This document shows, in pieces, positions 10,894 through 23,130 of a stretch of DNA of 64,000 nt. Source of the stretch: Talaromyces rugulosus. Its lineage: Eukaryota; Ascomycota; Eurotiomycetes; Eurotiales; Trichocomaceae. The stretch's first letter is position 1; every line of letters begins with the position of its first letter. The stretch lies in NCBI RefSeq assembly GCF_013368755.1, contig NC_049561.1, positions 6,076,001-6,140,000 on the forward strand, in the 5' to 3' direction. Under the pieces are notes generated by a model. That model was not told the DNA's origin, made no database searches, and saw nothing but the letters and a program-made list of their open reading frames with translations. A program made the translations under genes and the position numbers.

Positions 10894-11531
10894 AGCGGAT
10901 TCCCTTATATTTTTCTCTTCTTCAAGTGCAACGTCAACTTTTGCTTTTGCTCCGCTTTCCACAAATGAAAGACGTCAAAGGCTCGGCCTTGCTCACACTT
11001 TTCCTTTTCCTTGAGGTCATACGAACAACGACCCGTGACCGATAAACAACGAAACAATACTCCCACCAATTGCTGTTTATCAACAGTTCCGATGGTAATT
11101 TGTCAATCCTGGAAACGGCAAGCTTTCTTTACGATCTATCTACGCTAGAGGTGCCTTACCTGTTATATATCCTTTTATCTCTCTCTTTTTCTCTTTCTAG
11201 CATGTCACTAGCTATTTGTATTTGTGACTTTTTATACCCTTCTTGTACCAACTCGGACATTGTCCCCGATTTTGGTTTAGACTTTTTCTGTGTGAATGGC
11301 ATGCAGAAGGATGTATATCGTGTGGCTTGGATTCGTTTTGAATTTAATACGCCGATAGCTTAATTCGCCTCCAGGAAGAATTAATTGACGAACATATTAC
11401 TATATTCAATTATCATTTTAACGAACAAACATGGTCTTTGATTTGAGTATATCAATTGATAAGTCTAGTATACAGCTGGTAATTGAGTACAATGAATCGC
11501 AATCGGTCGGTCAGTACACATCCAAAACTGC
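10894..11531. other. Convergent intergenic region
   Basis: 3' flank of two convergent genes (GPI-type protein and MSS51); AT-rich, nothing gene-like seen. Confidence 0.5.
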
Positions 11532-13258
11532 TCACACAGCAATGGTGTCACTGCCATTCTTTTGAGTAGCCTCGTACCTGCAAAAAAGAACCATTAGAAC
11601 AATATTCAACCGGATAATAAGGATTTAAAAAAAAAAAAAAAAACATACCGTTTTCCGCGGAATCCCCACAACCCCCAATTCCCCGCCGACACATCCAAAG
11701 GATCCATATCATTCAGATCCCATCTCAAACTGCGAAAGCGGTTTTCTCCAGGGTGCAGCAAGACATCAAACTCACCGCGGCACTTGTCGTGAACCCAGTT
11801 GATATCGCGCTCCATGTCTGATTGGGTATATCCCGTGCAGAGGATGGGTACCTTGGTCTCGAGCAGTTTGGGGAGTGTTTCTTCCCACTCATGCGAGGAC
11901 GCTGGGTGGCCGAGGCCCGGGTGGAAGAGCATGAAGCAGTCAAAGTACGGGTCATACGGAGCAAAATATTGCGCATTGTGCATCGTGTGGAAGTAGTCCA
12001 CGTATGTGGTGATTTTCATTTGCGGACCCAGTCGGTCTTCGGTGATGCCGCCAAAGGGGTTCTCGGGCGTGCGTTCGGGCAAGGGGAACTCCTCGTCGCG
12101 GTTTGCCATGCTCTCCGGTCCGATGAAGATCAGGTTGATCAGCGCATTGGGGAACATGTGTGACAGTTGCAGCCAGACTTGACGGGGCAGCGAGGACTCG
12201 GCGCGGGCACCGAGAATGAAGATGCGCACGGGGGGTGCTTTCAGACGTAGACCCTTGACATCTTTGCCCTCACCTTGCTTGGGTGGATGGAGGGTGTAGC
12301 GAAGTGCTACATTATATCAGCATTGATATTCCAACAAACTCAAAAGATTTCACTCACCACTCAAACTCTTCATCCCCTCGACAGTCAGCTTCCCATCCGA
12401 GCGCAAGCTATACGGACTCAATTCATGCAACACACTCGCAATCGTCGCCGGATATGTCAACAACCGAGTCACCTGCCGCATGCTGCGCTCATTATTAATC
12501 GCCTCAAACTCACGCGTATACAGATACGTATCCCAATTAGTCATGTTGACGATGAAATTATCGTCTTGCGGGCCCGGGTACGCAAATTCGGGGAAGAACC
12601 GGCCAGACACGAGATCGTGGTCGTCCTCGTTGATTTGGCGCACTGTCTCGCATACTTCGAGATGCGCTTCGTAGTCGTCCATCCAGTGCTCCTCGGAGCA
12701 GTACATTGGCACCCCGCAGTCTGGGCATTCAAAGTGCGCGTGGGCCGGAGGAAGCTTTTCTTCTCCAGCATTATTGTTGTCAATTTCCTTTTTTTCTTCC
12801 GGAGACGACGGGGATATGCGCGTCTGCTGGTGGCTCGGATGAGGACAGAAAGCGTTATGCTTAATAAACTCTGCGCGTTTCCTGATAATCGGCGACGGCG
12901 AATTTGTGAACGAGTGGAAGAGGTTGTTGGCCTTGCGCAGCGGCCGCGTTTCGTCCGACGGTTGGGGGACGGCAATAGCACTCTGCACGCTTCTCGACAG
13001 CGGTTTGAACAGGACTGCTGATTTCTGAGCTGCACCAGCGCGGGCAATTCCAAATGATGACTGCTGCAGCGATCTCAATTGCGCGGGACTGTTGCTGTGA
13101 ATTCGAAGGAGCGGGTTCCGCGGAGCTGCGGTCGATGAGGATGTTGAGAAATTGCTTCTGCGATTGCTGGGTTGGGCAATTCGTCGGAATAGGACCCGAC
13201 CGTGGGCCTTGGGCAGCAGAATTTGCCTGCACATGTTGCAGGTATACTCGCTTGCCAT
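11532..13258 (-). CDS. mss51: Mss51-like mitochondrial COX1 translational activator
   Basis: Exons 13258-12358, 12306-11649 and 11577-11532 give 534 aa. In yeast Mss51 promotes COX1 mRNA translation and couples it to cytochrome oxidase assembly in the matrix. The N-terminal region is basic and Ser-rich, consistent with a mitochondrial presequence. The zinc-finger region is clear: ECPDCGVPMYCSEEHW-DDYEAHL-VC (Cys178, 181, 187, His191, His199, Cys203), followed by INEDDHDLVSGR and EFAYPG, all typical of the Mss51 family. Two Cys-Pro pairs (138-139 and 178-179) resemble the heme-regulatory CPX motifs of yeast Mss51. Both introns are short (51 and 71 nt). A CACGTGAT box lies about 80 bp upstream of the start. 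Confidence 0.93.
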
Positions 13259-13337
13259 CGTGGTGATGGTCGACCGTGAGCTTGTCTGACCGAGTCGACC
13301 GGATGTTGATATTCTGCCAGACTCCGCTGTATTATAC

Positions 13338-13345
13338 CACGTGAT
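13338..13345. promoter_or_regulatory. CACGTGAT box upstream of mss51
   Basis: The octamer lies 80 bp before the mss51 start codon; the same octamer occurs at 3093, 51316 and 63969. Confidence 0.4.
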
Positions 13346-13544
13346 ATTACTGTAATACCGTTACATTCGGTCAACTACAGTACGTAACTTCAATTCCAAG
13401 TAAATGCACCCATGCAGAATGTACTGTATTGATGTATCTAATAATATTAATGGCGAACTAAAGAGCGAGCGACAAGAGCCACGCAAAAGGTTACAGTGTG
13501 ACTGCGAAAAAAAAATAAACAAGCAAAACCTCAAAAAAAACAAC

Positions 13545-16500
13545 CTAGAAAATATCCTCACTGGCACTCCAGTCGCCCGCGTCTCTGGCTTTCCAGTAAT
13601 CGCCCGTAGACTGCCAGTATTCCTCGCCGGTGACCTGGCACTTGGCCTTTTTGAACCACTGGGGAACGAATTCGTCACCCGTTCTTTCGCGGTCTCGTCG
13701 TTTGGCTCGCTGCTTCTCTTCGACCCGATGCTTTTCCGTGGCCGCAAGATCATATTCCCCATCTTCCATCGCACGCTGGTCAGGGCGGAGGCGGGTGTCG
13801 GTAGGGGGCAGATGGGGTCGCAGGTTGTCCGGAATCGCATTCAGAGTGACCACAAAGGGGGTCAGATTGAATGGGATGTTGGGTGGCCGAGTATTGGCTT
13901 GCCACAGCAGCACTGTCCGGCCATCGCCTTCAGGGGTTCCGCCCTCGTTTCCTGACGCTGGTCGAGCAAAGATCTTGTCGTTCCATCGTCCGCCAATGCT
14001 GTATTTGGTGATGCCCTGCGCGTCCATCACTTTGCCGCTCACTTGGTACGCAGACGACGCCTTCCAGCCACGGGGCTTGAACTCGAGCTGGCAAACCTCG
14101 CCCGTCTTCCAGTTGCGCACTTCCATCGGCCCGTAGTTGTCTACGGTGGGGTTTCCGGTAATGATGCCGATCACCGACGACGTGACTTTCTTCCACGTGT
14201 AGATTTCCTCATCGCCAGTAATCGGGCGTAGTTTCAAGAACCAAGTTCCCAGCAGGTTGATATCAAACGACTTTCCGTAAAACTTGGACTTTAACGCCGA
14301 TTCACCCTAAAACTATGTTAGCACCAATACAAAAACAGGCATTCGGAGAGTAAAATTATCGTACAAAGTATTCCCATTTCGGCGACTCGGCCCAAGCAGC
14401 ACCAATCGGTGGATGATGGCTGACTTGCTCGACGTAGAACCGGTAATTTTTGTCTGGTCGAACATATTCAAAGGTCTCTCCCAACAAGGGATTAAAAGGC
14501 TTTGCCACACGTCCAATTGTAGAGGCGTACTCGCTAATTGCATACGCAGCTACATATAGCAAACGCTCCAACGAATCGGAACGGTCCGAAGCAATATCCA
14601 GGAGATCTGCGTATTCCATATCCTCGGCAACACGTTGAAGAAGAGAGGTGGGCTCGTTAAAAGACACTGGGAGAGTCATCTTGGTCATGTCTTTACCAAT
14701 CATCGATTTGAGAATACCCTACAATTATGTTAGCACGGAAAAGATCTTTTTGAATAAATGAAGCATACCCAGAGAGAAATTTTGGGCCGATCGTCGTTAT
14801 CCATCTTCAATCTTTCCCGGACAGGATCTTCATAACCCTTGAAAGACGGAGTAATGGCCGAAAGTTTCGCAGAACGTAAATCAGCTGCTTCATCATCCAC
14901 TGGCTGTTTCTCCGCCGACTCATTAACAGAAACCAATTCTTGAACTTCCAACTCGTCAGACTCGATGGCATCAAAAAACTCGGCGTCGTCGTCGTCAGAG
15001 TCCGACTCTGCGAGGTCTGCATATTCAGAAATGCTCAGCCGCTTCACCGGCACATCGTCGACCTTTTCTACTTCTTGGGTCGTTGGTGGTGGTGATGGTG
15101 GTTGTTCAATCGCAGCGGCCTCCACAGCCTCTTCCAACGCATCTACCGTTTCGTCAAGTTGCGTTTGAGATGCACGCTTACTATCAGGATCGGCCGAAAT
15201 CTCGAGAACCTCTTTGAGTGCCTTCTTCGTCCGCTTGCGTTTTTCCTCGGACTCGCCGACTTTACTTTGCAAGTCTTCATGCTCTTGCACAATTCGAGCC
15301 ATGCTGTCTTCCCACATCTTGCGCGTGTCAGACTCCTTGTCGAGACGGTACTGCCAGTACGCATCTCGGTCTCTGGATATTTTCATCAGATTCGCCAAGA
15401 GGCCGTTCAAACTGCCCACGGCAGAATCGTAGGCGGTTAAAGCGCGATCCACCGCTGGGTCGGACACAGTCAGGTCCGGATTTTTGGTCTTTTCTACCTG
15501 AAGAGAAGACGAGACATTGGACAGAAGGTCAAGCTGGAGCTTTGCAGATTGCGCAGTGATATAAAAGGCATCCTTGTTTGCAGGCTGTACATCGCCGCGG
15601 CTGGAAGCGTAGTCGTTGTAATCGTCGTATTCGACGTCGCCATCGGGCCCGACAGGATGGCTGGTGTGTCGCTGGATATCAGTCTGAGTGACGCTCTGCG
15701 CATAAGAGCCGTACGCAGAGGTCTCGTCGTCGCCGCCGGCGAATGTTGACTCTGCTGGGGTCCGCGAGCTCACGCGCGAAAAACTTGTGGTCGATTTGGG
15801 AGCAGCCAGACCCTTGGAGGGGCTAAGTCTGCTGCTAGAGGGCTCACCCTGAGAATCGGAAACGCGACTGTCGACTTGGTGTAGTTTTGCCTGTAGAACC
15901 TCGGCATCCTTGGTTTTCCGCCTTTCCTCTTCCTTTGCCTCATCCTTTCCCCATTGAATAGCGTTGTTAAGGGCCCAGAACCATCGCTTGGCCTCGACTA
16001 CATGGTTGGCTTTGAGATGATACTTGACCGACGACTTGCCGTGGATTTCAAAGCGGGTTTTGTCCTGTGCATCCATGTGTAGCTTCGCAATGCGCATGCT
16101 AATAGCACCTCGACAGGCAGAGCCCGCGTCATCTGTACCAAAATTAGCTTGCCTGTTCTGGAAGAAAAAAAAGTGAGATTAGAGGCCAACCTTGGTGTTT
16201 GTAATAGCTCAAGACACCATCCTCAAGCACGAACCACCGCAGTTTGAACCCCGAAGTATAATTTGTCCACTTCTTCAGATAGCCCTTCATTTCCCTGGCA
16301 TCCTTTCCTGCTATGGTGACTTCCATGCTCACGGCCCTGTGGGAAGCAGGCGCCGAGGGACTGTTGCCCAGAATGGCGCGTTCTTGAATCCCACGCTGGG
16401 CTATAACAGCAGCAGGCGATTTCTTGACAATAGCCTTTGTCTTGTCGTCCTTGGTGACATCCTGAGGGAGCTTGCCCTTTTTGTCGCGTCGAAAGGGGTC

Positions 16501-17758
16501 GGCGCCGTGCATCAGCAGGATCTGGAGCAGAGAAGTATCCCGTTTCCTGGCACCTTCGTGAAGCAATGTGCCCCCCGTTTGGGAAGTGACTGTATCAGTC
16601 ACAAGATCCAAAGCGTTGACATCAACAGTGCCCTGCACGCGCGGCTCCTCAAGCAGCTTCCCCAAAGCATCGTAGTCGGATCGGATAACCATGTCCTGGA
16701 TCTGCTTCGTCTTGGCATCGATAAAGATAGAGCGAGAGAGCTGCAGCTGCTGGAAGATTTCCGGCGTACGAGCCAGGTCGAGCGCGGTCTGGCCGCGGTA
16801 GTTGACCACCGAGTCGTCGATCAGCGGCTGCTCAAGCAGAGCCTTGACAACAGCGTCGCGCCCAAGCTGCGAGGCAAGATGCAACGGAGAGTTTCCCTCG
16901 CGGTCGCGGGCATTGACATCGATATCGGGGCCACTGGCCAGGACGAAATCCACGACCTGCGATTCGGCGCATTGGATCGCCAGGTGCAAGATTGTTGTGC
17001 CCGACGACGTTGTCCCGGAACCGTCCTCCTTGGCCTCCTTGATCGCCTTTGAGATGGCAGTAGTATCGCCATTGCGCAGAATCTCAAAAAGCCGAAACGC
17101 CCTCACCGACTGCTCGATTGTTGTACTGGGGTCCTCGTTCTTGATCGACTCTGGCTTTTCGGGACTCTCCCCACTATCACCACTGGGGTTGATCGAAACG
17201 TCGCCCGAGGCACTGGGCGAGTCCATCGGCTCCGACGTCGTGGGCACTTTTCGTGTGCTGCGGATTCTGTTTAGTGATAGAGAGGATTTTCGCGGGGTGT
17301 CGGCAATCGAGGATCCGTCGCCGCTGCGGTCACTGTCATCGTCACCACCAGCAGCACTACTACCCTTGGACTTGTCGCGGTGTAGGATGGAGCGCGCCAA
17401 GTAACTCTTGGACCGTTTGTGACTAGATTGGGAGATCATGTTAGTAGCCGATAAAACGCTTTTGTAGTTAGAAAAACAAAACAAGGCATTGCTCCATCGA
17501 CAGACTGGGGGCAGGCAAGTAAAGGGGTGCAAGCACAGTCAGAGCAGTCAGTCTTAACTCATGTGCGATATATCGCATTTGACTCGATGCCCGCGTGTCT
17601 GACACTTGCGCCACTGACAATTGCGAAACAGATATATCAACAGCCCAGTCCACACGCTTCGCACTCGCCCCAAGCCCGCCGACGAAAAGAACAAGCTAGT
17701 TGTTGGATTGTGTTGACAGAGGATGCGGAGAAACTCACCCCTCACTCCGTTCTGTCAT
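13545..17758 (-). CDS. osh1: Oxysterol-binding protein, Osh1/Osh2 type (ankyrin-PH-FFAT-ORD)
   Basis: Exons 17758-17739, 17422-16191, 16132-14769, 14718-14365 and 14306-13545 give 1243 aa. Exon 1 codes only six residues plus two bases; it is joined across a 316-nt intron ending CTACTAAC...CTAG. Domains in order: Ser-rich N-terminus, ankyrin repeats about 130-330 ([24 protein letters not shown]), a PH domain about 385-490 ([20 protein letters not shown]), a coiled-coil region, a perfect FFAT motif EFFDAIE at 802-808 with acidic flank, and the sterol-binding ORD with the signature EQVSHHPP at 969-976. The family moves sterols and phosphoinositides at ER contact sites; FFAT binds the VAP protein Scs2. 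The start is inferred: an ATG at 17439 inside the intron would give another N-terminus. The second intron has a weak donor (GTTGGC). Confidence 0.9.
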
Positions 17759-18122
17759 TTTCGGCACAACTGCATGCCAGCTCAGCAGATTCCTGTTTCC
17801 CTTTTTTTTTCTTTGGTTTTGTGTTTGTATTTGTTGTCGCCCGCGTGGCAATGATAAGTCTGAGGAGACGGACGTAACGATAATAAGTCGAGTATTAAAT
17901 TGGAGGACAGAAGTTGATGATGAGCGAGCGCTAAGTGCGTAGGCGAGGAAGGCGCCGATCTTGAACAGATCTGGCCGGGGTACGCAAATAAATGGGCGGA
18001 TGGGCCGAGCCACTAAACGATGCCGATACAACACATGGGCTGCTGTCGCCACTCAAGTTTCAGTTATCGTCTAGATTATTCTATATCTATATATACATGG
18101 TATACAAGTATACAGCTAAAAA
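17759..18122. other. Intergenic region between osh1 start and atp12 stop
   Basis: 364 bp, presumably the osh1 promoter plus atp12 3' end. Short T-rich tracts; no gene seen. Confidence 0.5.
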
Positions 18123-19293
18123 CTACCCTTTATTCCCACTAATCAAGAGAATAACACCACCCAGCTGCCGCTTGACATCGACTTGGTTGACGTCGTGAGT
18201 ATCCTCGACCTCGCCCCAGATATCAGTTTGGTAGTTAACTTCCAGCATCGACACTTTAGCAGCCTCGTCAGCACCGAACCTCGAAGCACTCGGCGTGGGC
18301 TGGATATGGCTGAAATGCTCGCCCCATTCAACCACCAGCCTGGCCGCGATCAGCAAGCTCTTGCACGCGACAATCGCCCTCTCCAGACCGGCCAGCTCAT
18401 AAGGTGGCAGCGACGCAACCCAGTCCTGAATGACACTCTCCGTAGCCGCGCTTTGCCCGACGGGCATGATGCTGTCCTCGTCGAGGATCGGGCTGATCTC
18501 GACGCCCGGCCATATGGTCTGAGTGAGATATCCAACAACATTTCGGGCAGCTTTGACTTGCGCAGTGCGTAGCGTTTCCTGGTCTGGGTTGTGCAGTCTC
18601 CTTTCTGGTTCCCAGCACATCAGTGTATCTGTAGACAAAAAGATCTTGGCCACGTTGGCGATTTCCTTGCGGATTTTGTCCTGGCCAACATTATCTTCTT
18701 GCGCAATGTCGGCCGCGCGCGCGGTCAGCGATGTCAGTGGGATATAATCTTGTTTGAGCGCTTGCTGCGCGGACGTTAGCAGGTCCCATTCGAGAGCGAT
18801 GGCTTCGGCCAGATGGCGTTTCGAGCTGGGTATTGTCAAGGCCGTTCGCGTCGGCGTGCGGATCGCGCGTGTATCTAGCAGTACTTGGTACCCATCTAGG
18901 CAAACAATCAGCTTCTGTACATTCAGATCCGAAACCCAAAAAAAAAGGTAAAGCAGGAGGAAAAGAAAGAGAGAAATCCTCACCATCCGATTCCTTCACA
19001 TGAACATCCTTCCAAAACCGTTTCTTAAGCGGGTATTTGGCGTGTGACGCCTGCGAACTCGCTTTTTTAATCAACTCCTCATGTTTCTTCCGTCTCTCGA
19101 CGCGATCGCCAAAGTCTGGTGACGGCTTGGGCGCTTTCGGCGGTGGTCCATGGGCGGTGATGGGGTGAGCGACGGCCCATGTTTTTGATGCGCATTGGAA
19201 GCAGCGAAATGATGAGGATCGTAAGTTTGGTGTTGGTGGGCGTGACGAGGACAGGGCTGTCACAGCCCATGAAGGCGCTCTCCTCATGATCAT
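18123..19293 (-). CDS. atp12: ATP12, F1-ATPase assembly chaperone
   Basis: Exons 19293-18984 and 18895-18123 give 360 aa. Atp12 binds the F1 alpha subunit in the mitochondrial matrix during assembly of the F1-ATPase. The N-terminus is rich in Arg and Ser, a plausible presequence. Family features: KKRFWKDVHV at the start of the domain, LLDTRAIRTP, LTIPSSKRHLAEAIALEWD, PLTSLTARAADI and the conserved CWEPE-type segment. The ATG at 19287 is an equally good start. An (AG)n tract lies just upstream in the probable leader. Confidence 0.93.
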
Positions 19294-19329
19294 TGTGTTC
19301 CCTCCCTTGAAATAAAAAAAGATATAAAA

Positions 19330-19373
<44 letters not shown>

Positions 19374-20315
19374 GTAAGCTGCGAGACGGAGAAATGATGT
19401 AAATTGCCAGGTGTCACCGCTTTCCTCTCACTCCTATCAGCACCGGCCAATCACAAACTGCTAGTGGATGATATCATCTAGACCAAAACTACAAAATAAT
19501 AATATATTAAACTTGAACGAATCAATTGCTGCTAAATTCATTACGTAGTCGCTAGTTGCTAATAGACAATACGGCAAGAATACATGCACTTGGACGCATC
19601 TCTAGACCAAATTCGGGCGCCCAAAGTATCATATTAGGGGCGCAAGAACTTGGAATAGAAAGCAGCAGAAGAAAGAAAAAGCACAAGCACCAAATGAATA
19701 ACGCAAAAGAACAAGAAAATAAAAGTGAAAATAACAAATAGCCTCCCAGTCGCTTTTCTTGTCTAAGCCGATATTGACACAAGAAGCGAGAAAATGCTTT
19801 TGATACTGTTACACGCATGGTTTGCATCAATTGCCAAAAACAGAATGGAATGACCAACAGTGTGACGTGAAAAAAATACTCGAGGGACCTTTTCCGGCAC
19901 GCAGCGGTGCTGTCTTCCCCGCTGAGGCCGTCGAAAGGAAGCGTTGCTGCCAACACAACCTAGGTGAATCGGATTAAGTAGGATGCATGATGCATTTGAA
20001 AGAAAAATAAATCCCAACTTTTGATAAAAGTAGAGATGAGACAGGCTCAAATAACAAAGGTCACAGCAGCAGCAAAACCAGCAAGTTGGAAGATGAGAAG
20101 TAAAGGGATCTTGCGCATCGGCAAGCCCGTTTGTGGTTCAAAAAGCCAAGTAGAGGATGTTGAAACATAAGTCATGGCGTCGTAAAGGTAGTATGCAGGT
20201 ATGTGGAGATATGGAGTATGCATTCCATATGGTTGATGTTGGGTATGCGAAGTGCAGTCTGACCTATCGTCAACCAGCGATGGCCAGACTTGGTGGTAGG
20301 AAATAACCGCCGAGT
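19294..20315. other. Intergenic region between atp12 promoter and cps1 3' end
   Basis: 1.0 kb, AT-rich. A 134-codon minus-strand frame at 19552-19956 codes a Phe/Leu/Cys-rich product with no family features and probably arises from T-rich DNA. No gene called. Confidence 0.5.
19336..19370. repeat. (GA)n microsatellite in the atp12 leader
   Basis: About 35 bp of perfect GA dinucleotide (CT on the transcribed strand), 40-80 bp upstream of the atp12 start codon. Confidence 0.9.
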
Positions 20316-22687
20316 CTAGAGAAATATGTTGAGTCGCTGTTGCTGCTTCTGGCGCTCCATATCGGACCGCTTCCTCATACGTTCCGAGTCATTGGCATCG
20401 GCACCTTCTCGACTGCCCCATGTAGTCTGTAAAAGAATTGTTAGCTTCTTTGGTCACAACATAATTAACACATAGTAGTGGGCATGTAATGAATAATGTA
20501 TGTATGGGCCCATGGGGCTGATCAACGGTAATACAAGCCAGGCTCAACTCGGGATAGTGTGGACGGCGTAACGAGTCATCAAGTGGATAAAGGGACGACC
20601 GATGCGATCCGTTCCGATCCGGTATTATTCTGTATTTTTGCCTCCCTCGACCCAAACAAACATGGCAAAGCCGAGATGGAGGCAAAACAGGGACAGACAG
20701 AGCGAATCGTCGCAAGAACGGCTAGCAGGGTGAAGCTCCAACAATCGGAGAGTTTTTGACAGCCTCTTTTCTTCTCATTTCTTGTGTTGCAGCAAGAACA
20801 TGGGCTAAGTGTTTGAGAGCGGGGAAGACAACAGGCATGGAATCAGCACGGAGGGGGAGGGGAGGGGCAGTGAGGGCACCGGCAGAGAGCTAGTGTTGGC
20901 TGTGGTGATTGCTTGGAGGCCTAGGCCGCTAGGTGCAAAGCCCTAAAGCACTCTAGCCGCGAGGCCCCTGCAGCACACCCCTCGGTGAGGCCAAAGTATC
21001 TCAAATCACAGCAGCAGGCGCTATCGGCCACTCGGCTGAGGAGGCAAAACAGGTAAATAAAAATAAAAATAGAACTTACCACATTAAGTGTGAGGACGGC
21101 GTAGATTTTGATGGCGCCGTGAAAGTAGCCAAATAGGATGGAGATTGGCAACATCACGAAGTCGGCCGGGTATCGAATATAGTGCCCCAGCAGCTTGACA
21201 AACTTGCTAAACAGCATCCACGCCAGCAGCGAGCGCATCGCCAGCGCGTGCGAGTCCCCATCCCAGTATTCAGTGGCCTTGTGGCACAAGTAGACGAGAA
21301 GCAAGTCGCCGAGAAGGGCAGGAGGCGAAAGCGTCGTTAGATGGACGGCGTATGTGCTCCACGGCTGCCGACTGCATGTAACACAGACCCCGGTTAGCGC
21401 AGTTCATCCATTGTCTGTATTTAATAATGTTTCGCTTTCCAGTGGGCTGTTTGGTGCCAAACCGGCTTATGCTGGGTACTCCACCCCAGCAGTATGACGC
21501 GCGACAGAGAAAAAAAGGAAAAGACAAACAAGCCGGGCCAGCCTAGTGGAGGGCCCAGATCCATGCAAGTAATAACAAGTTGATGCAGGTGCATGTCATG
21601 CATGAGATAATGTGCGAGCATGTGATGGTATACTCGAGCAGGAAAGCCAAGGTGGAAATTAAAATGAAAATGAAAATAAAAAATAAAAAAAGTAGAACAA
21701 TAATATAGAGAGAGAAAAAAAACTTACTGCCAGATATGACGTTCGCTAAACATGCTAGTCAAATTGCTGCGCCAATTGCTTCGCGACCATCGAGCGCACT
21801 GTTTGAGGAAGATCGGGTTATTCTCCAGCGTAGTCTTGACCTCGACCTCGGGGTGATATTGCACGTAGGTTTCCCAGCCGTGAGAGACCATCCAGCGAGT
21901 AATGAAATTGTCGTCGTCGGCATTGAGCTGGTACTTGCCAAACCACCATTCTTCGTTGGTGAAGGCGTGGGTGAAGCCGTCGTCCTGCAGGATCTTGGTC
22001 CGATAGGCAACGGTGCGGCCAGACAGACAAGGCACACCGCCATCCATGTGAGTGGTGGCGGCGCAGTCAAAGTTGCGACGCTCGAGGTAGAGCGCGCCGA
22101 GGAAGTTCCAGATGCGTTCGGAAAAGGTGGGATTGACAGCTCTGCGCAGGCGCTGGCAGGTCACCACGCCGCCGTAACGCTCGTCAGTGTCGAACGGGGC
22201 CAAGATCCACGGCAGGGCAGTGGCCGGCCAGCTGACATCGTCGTCGGCAAAGATCGTAATGGCAGTGCGGACCTCCGGAATGGCCCTAGTCATCTGACGG
22301 CGCTTGTTGGGGTGGGTAACGGTGAAGAGGCGAACTCTCGAGTTGAAGGCAGGCATGGCATTCAGCATCTTCTCGGCCTTTTTGCGATTGGCCTCGATGG
22401 TAACCAGCAGCAGCTCGGCGGGCCGGTTGTCCAGGATGGTGCGGATTGTTTCAACCAGCTCGTCACCACATCCCTCCAGAGTGGGTATGATCACGGTCAC
22501 GTCATCAGCATTCAACCTGGGGCTCTCCGGGATGGGAATTGTTTTGAAGGTGTAGAACGACCACAGGTTGATGATCAAGCGGGCATATCGGTAGATGCTG
22601 GGCGCAGATTAGGAACAGACTGATACGCAAACATGGTAAAAACACTCACAAAAGCATAATAAAGCTTCTCAGAAAAGGGAAAGCCAT
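20316..22687 (-). CDS. cps1: Cps1-type polysaccharide synthase, GT2 processive glycosyltransferase
   Basis: Exons 22687-22650, 22597-21728, 21371-21080 and 20426-20316 give 436 aa. An integral membrane glycosyltransferase of the hyaluronan/capsule-synthase type found across fungi. N-terminal membrane anchor about 1-30, then the GT2 core: VTVIIPTL, FADDDVSW (DDD 131-133), MDGGVPCLSGRT, NADDDNF (240-242) and the QCARW motif (279-283, QxxRW), which marks processive synthases. Exon 3 carries PWSTYAVHLTTLSPPA and three membrane segments; exon 4 gives the short cytosolic tail beginning TTWGSREG. Introns 2 and 3 are 356 and 653 nt, far longer than others here. The product polymer is not established from sequence. 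Confidence 0.92.
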
Positions 22688-22989
22688 GGTGACGCGAGTC
22701 GTACAATTAAGGTCTGGCAGCTCTCATCGGTTGGTTTGCTGATGAACCCAATTAGGAAAGCTGCACCTGAGCCCTAAAAGTGACACTGCCAAAAAGGATA
22801 ACTTTTTTTTTCTTTCTTTCTGTTGTCCAACGAAGGTCCTTTTCTTGCTCAATGAAGCGAATGTAGAGACTCAACAAACGGAGAAACAACCCACGACTCG
22901 GCACGACGAGAGGGAACTATACGTCACTCTGGGACGAGCGTACAGTACGAGAGTTTAGAAAAAAGAGAGCGATGTCAAAGCATTCGACA

Positions 22990-23130
22990 GGACGCAGCAA
23001 CCGGAAGAGGGGGGAAAGAGAGAGAAACAGGAAAGAGACAAATAGAGAAACGCAGAGAGAAAAAGAGAGAGGGAGGAAGAGAGAGAAAGTAGAGAGAGGG
23101 AGAGAGAGCGAAGAAAGAGAGAAGAGAAGA
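22990..23130. repeat. GA-rich low-complexity tract
   Basis: Roughly 140 bp of imperfect GAGA/GGAGAG sequence 300-440 bp upstream of the cps1 start; CT-rich on the transcribed strand. Confidence 0.8.

Noticed and set aside
19552..19956. 134-codon Phe/Leu-rich frame that could look like a membrane protein
   Set aside because: Composition follows from T-rich intergenic DNA; no start context, homology or splice sites support it.
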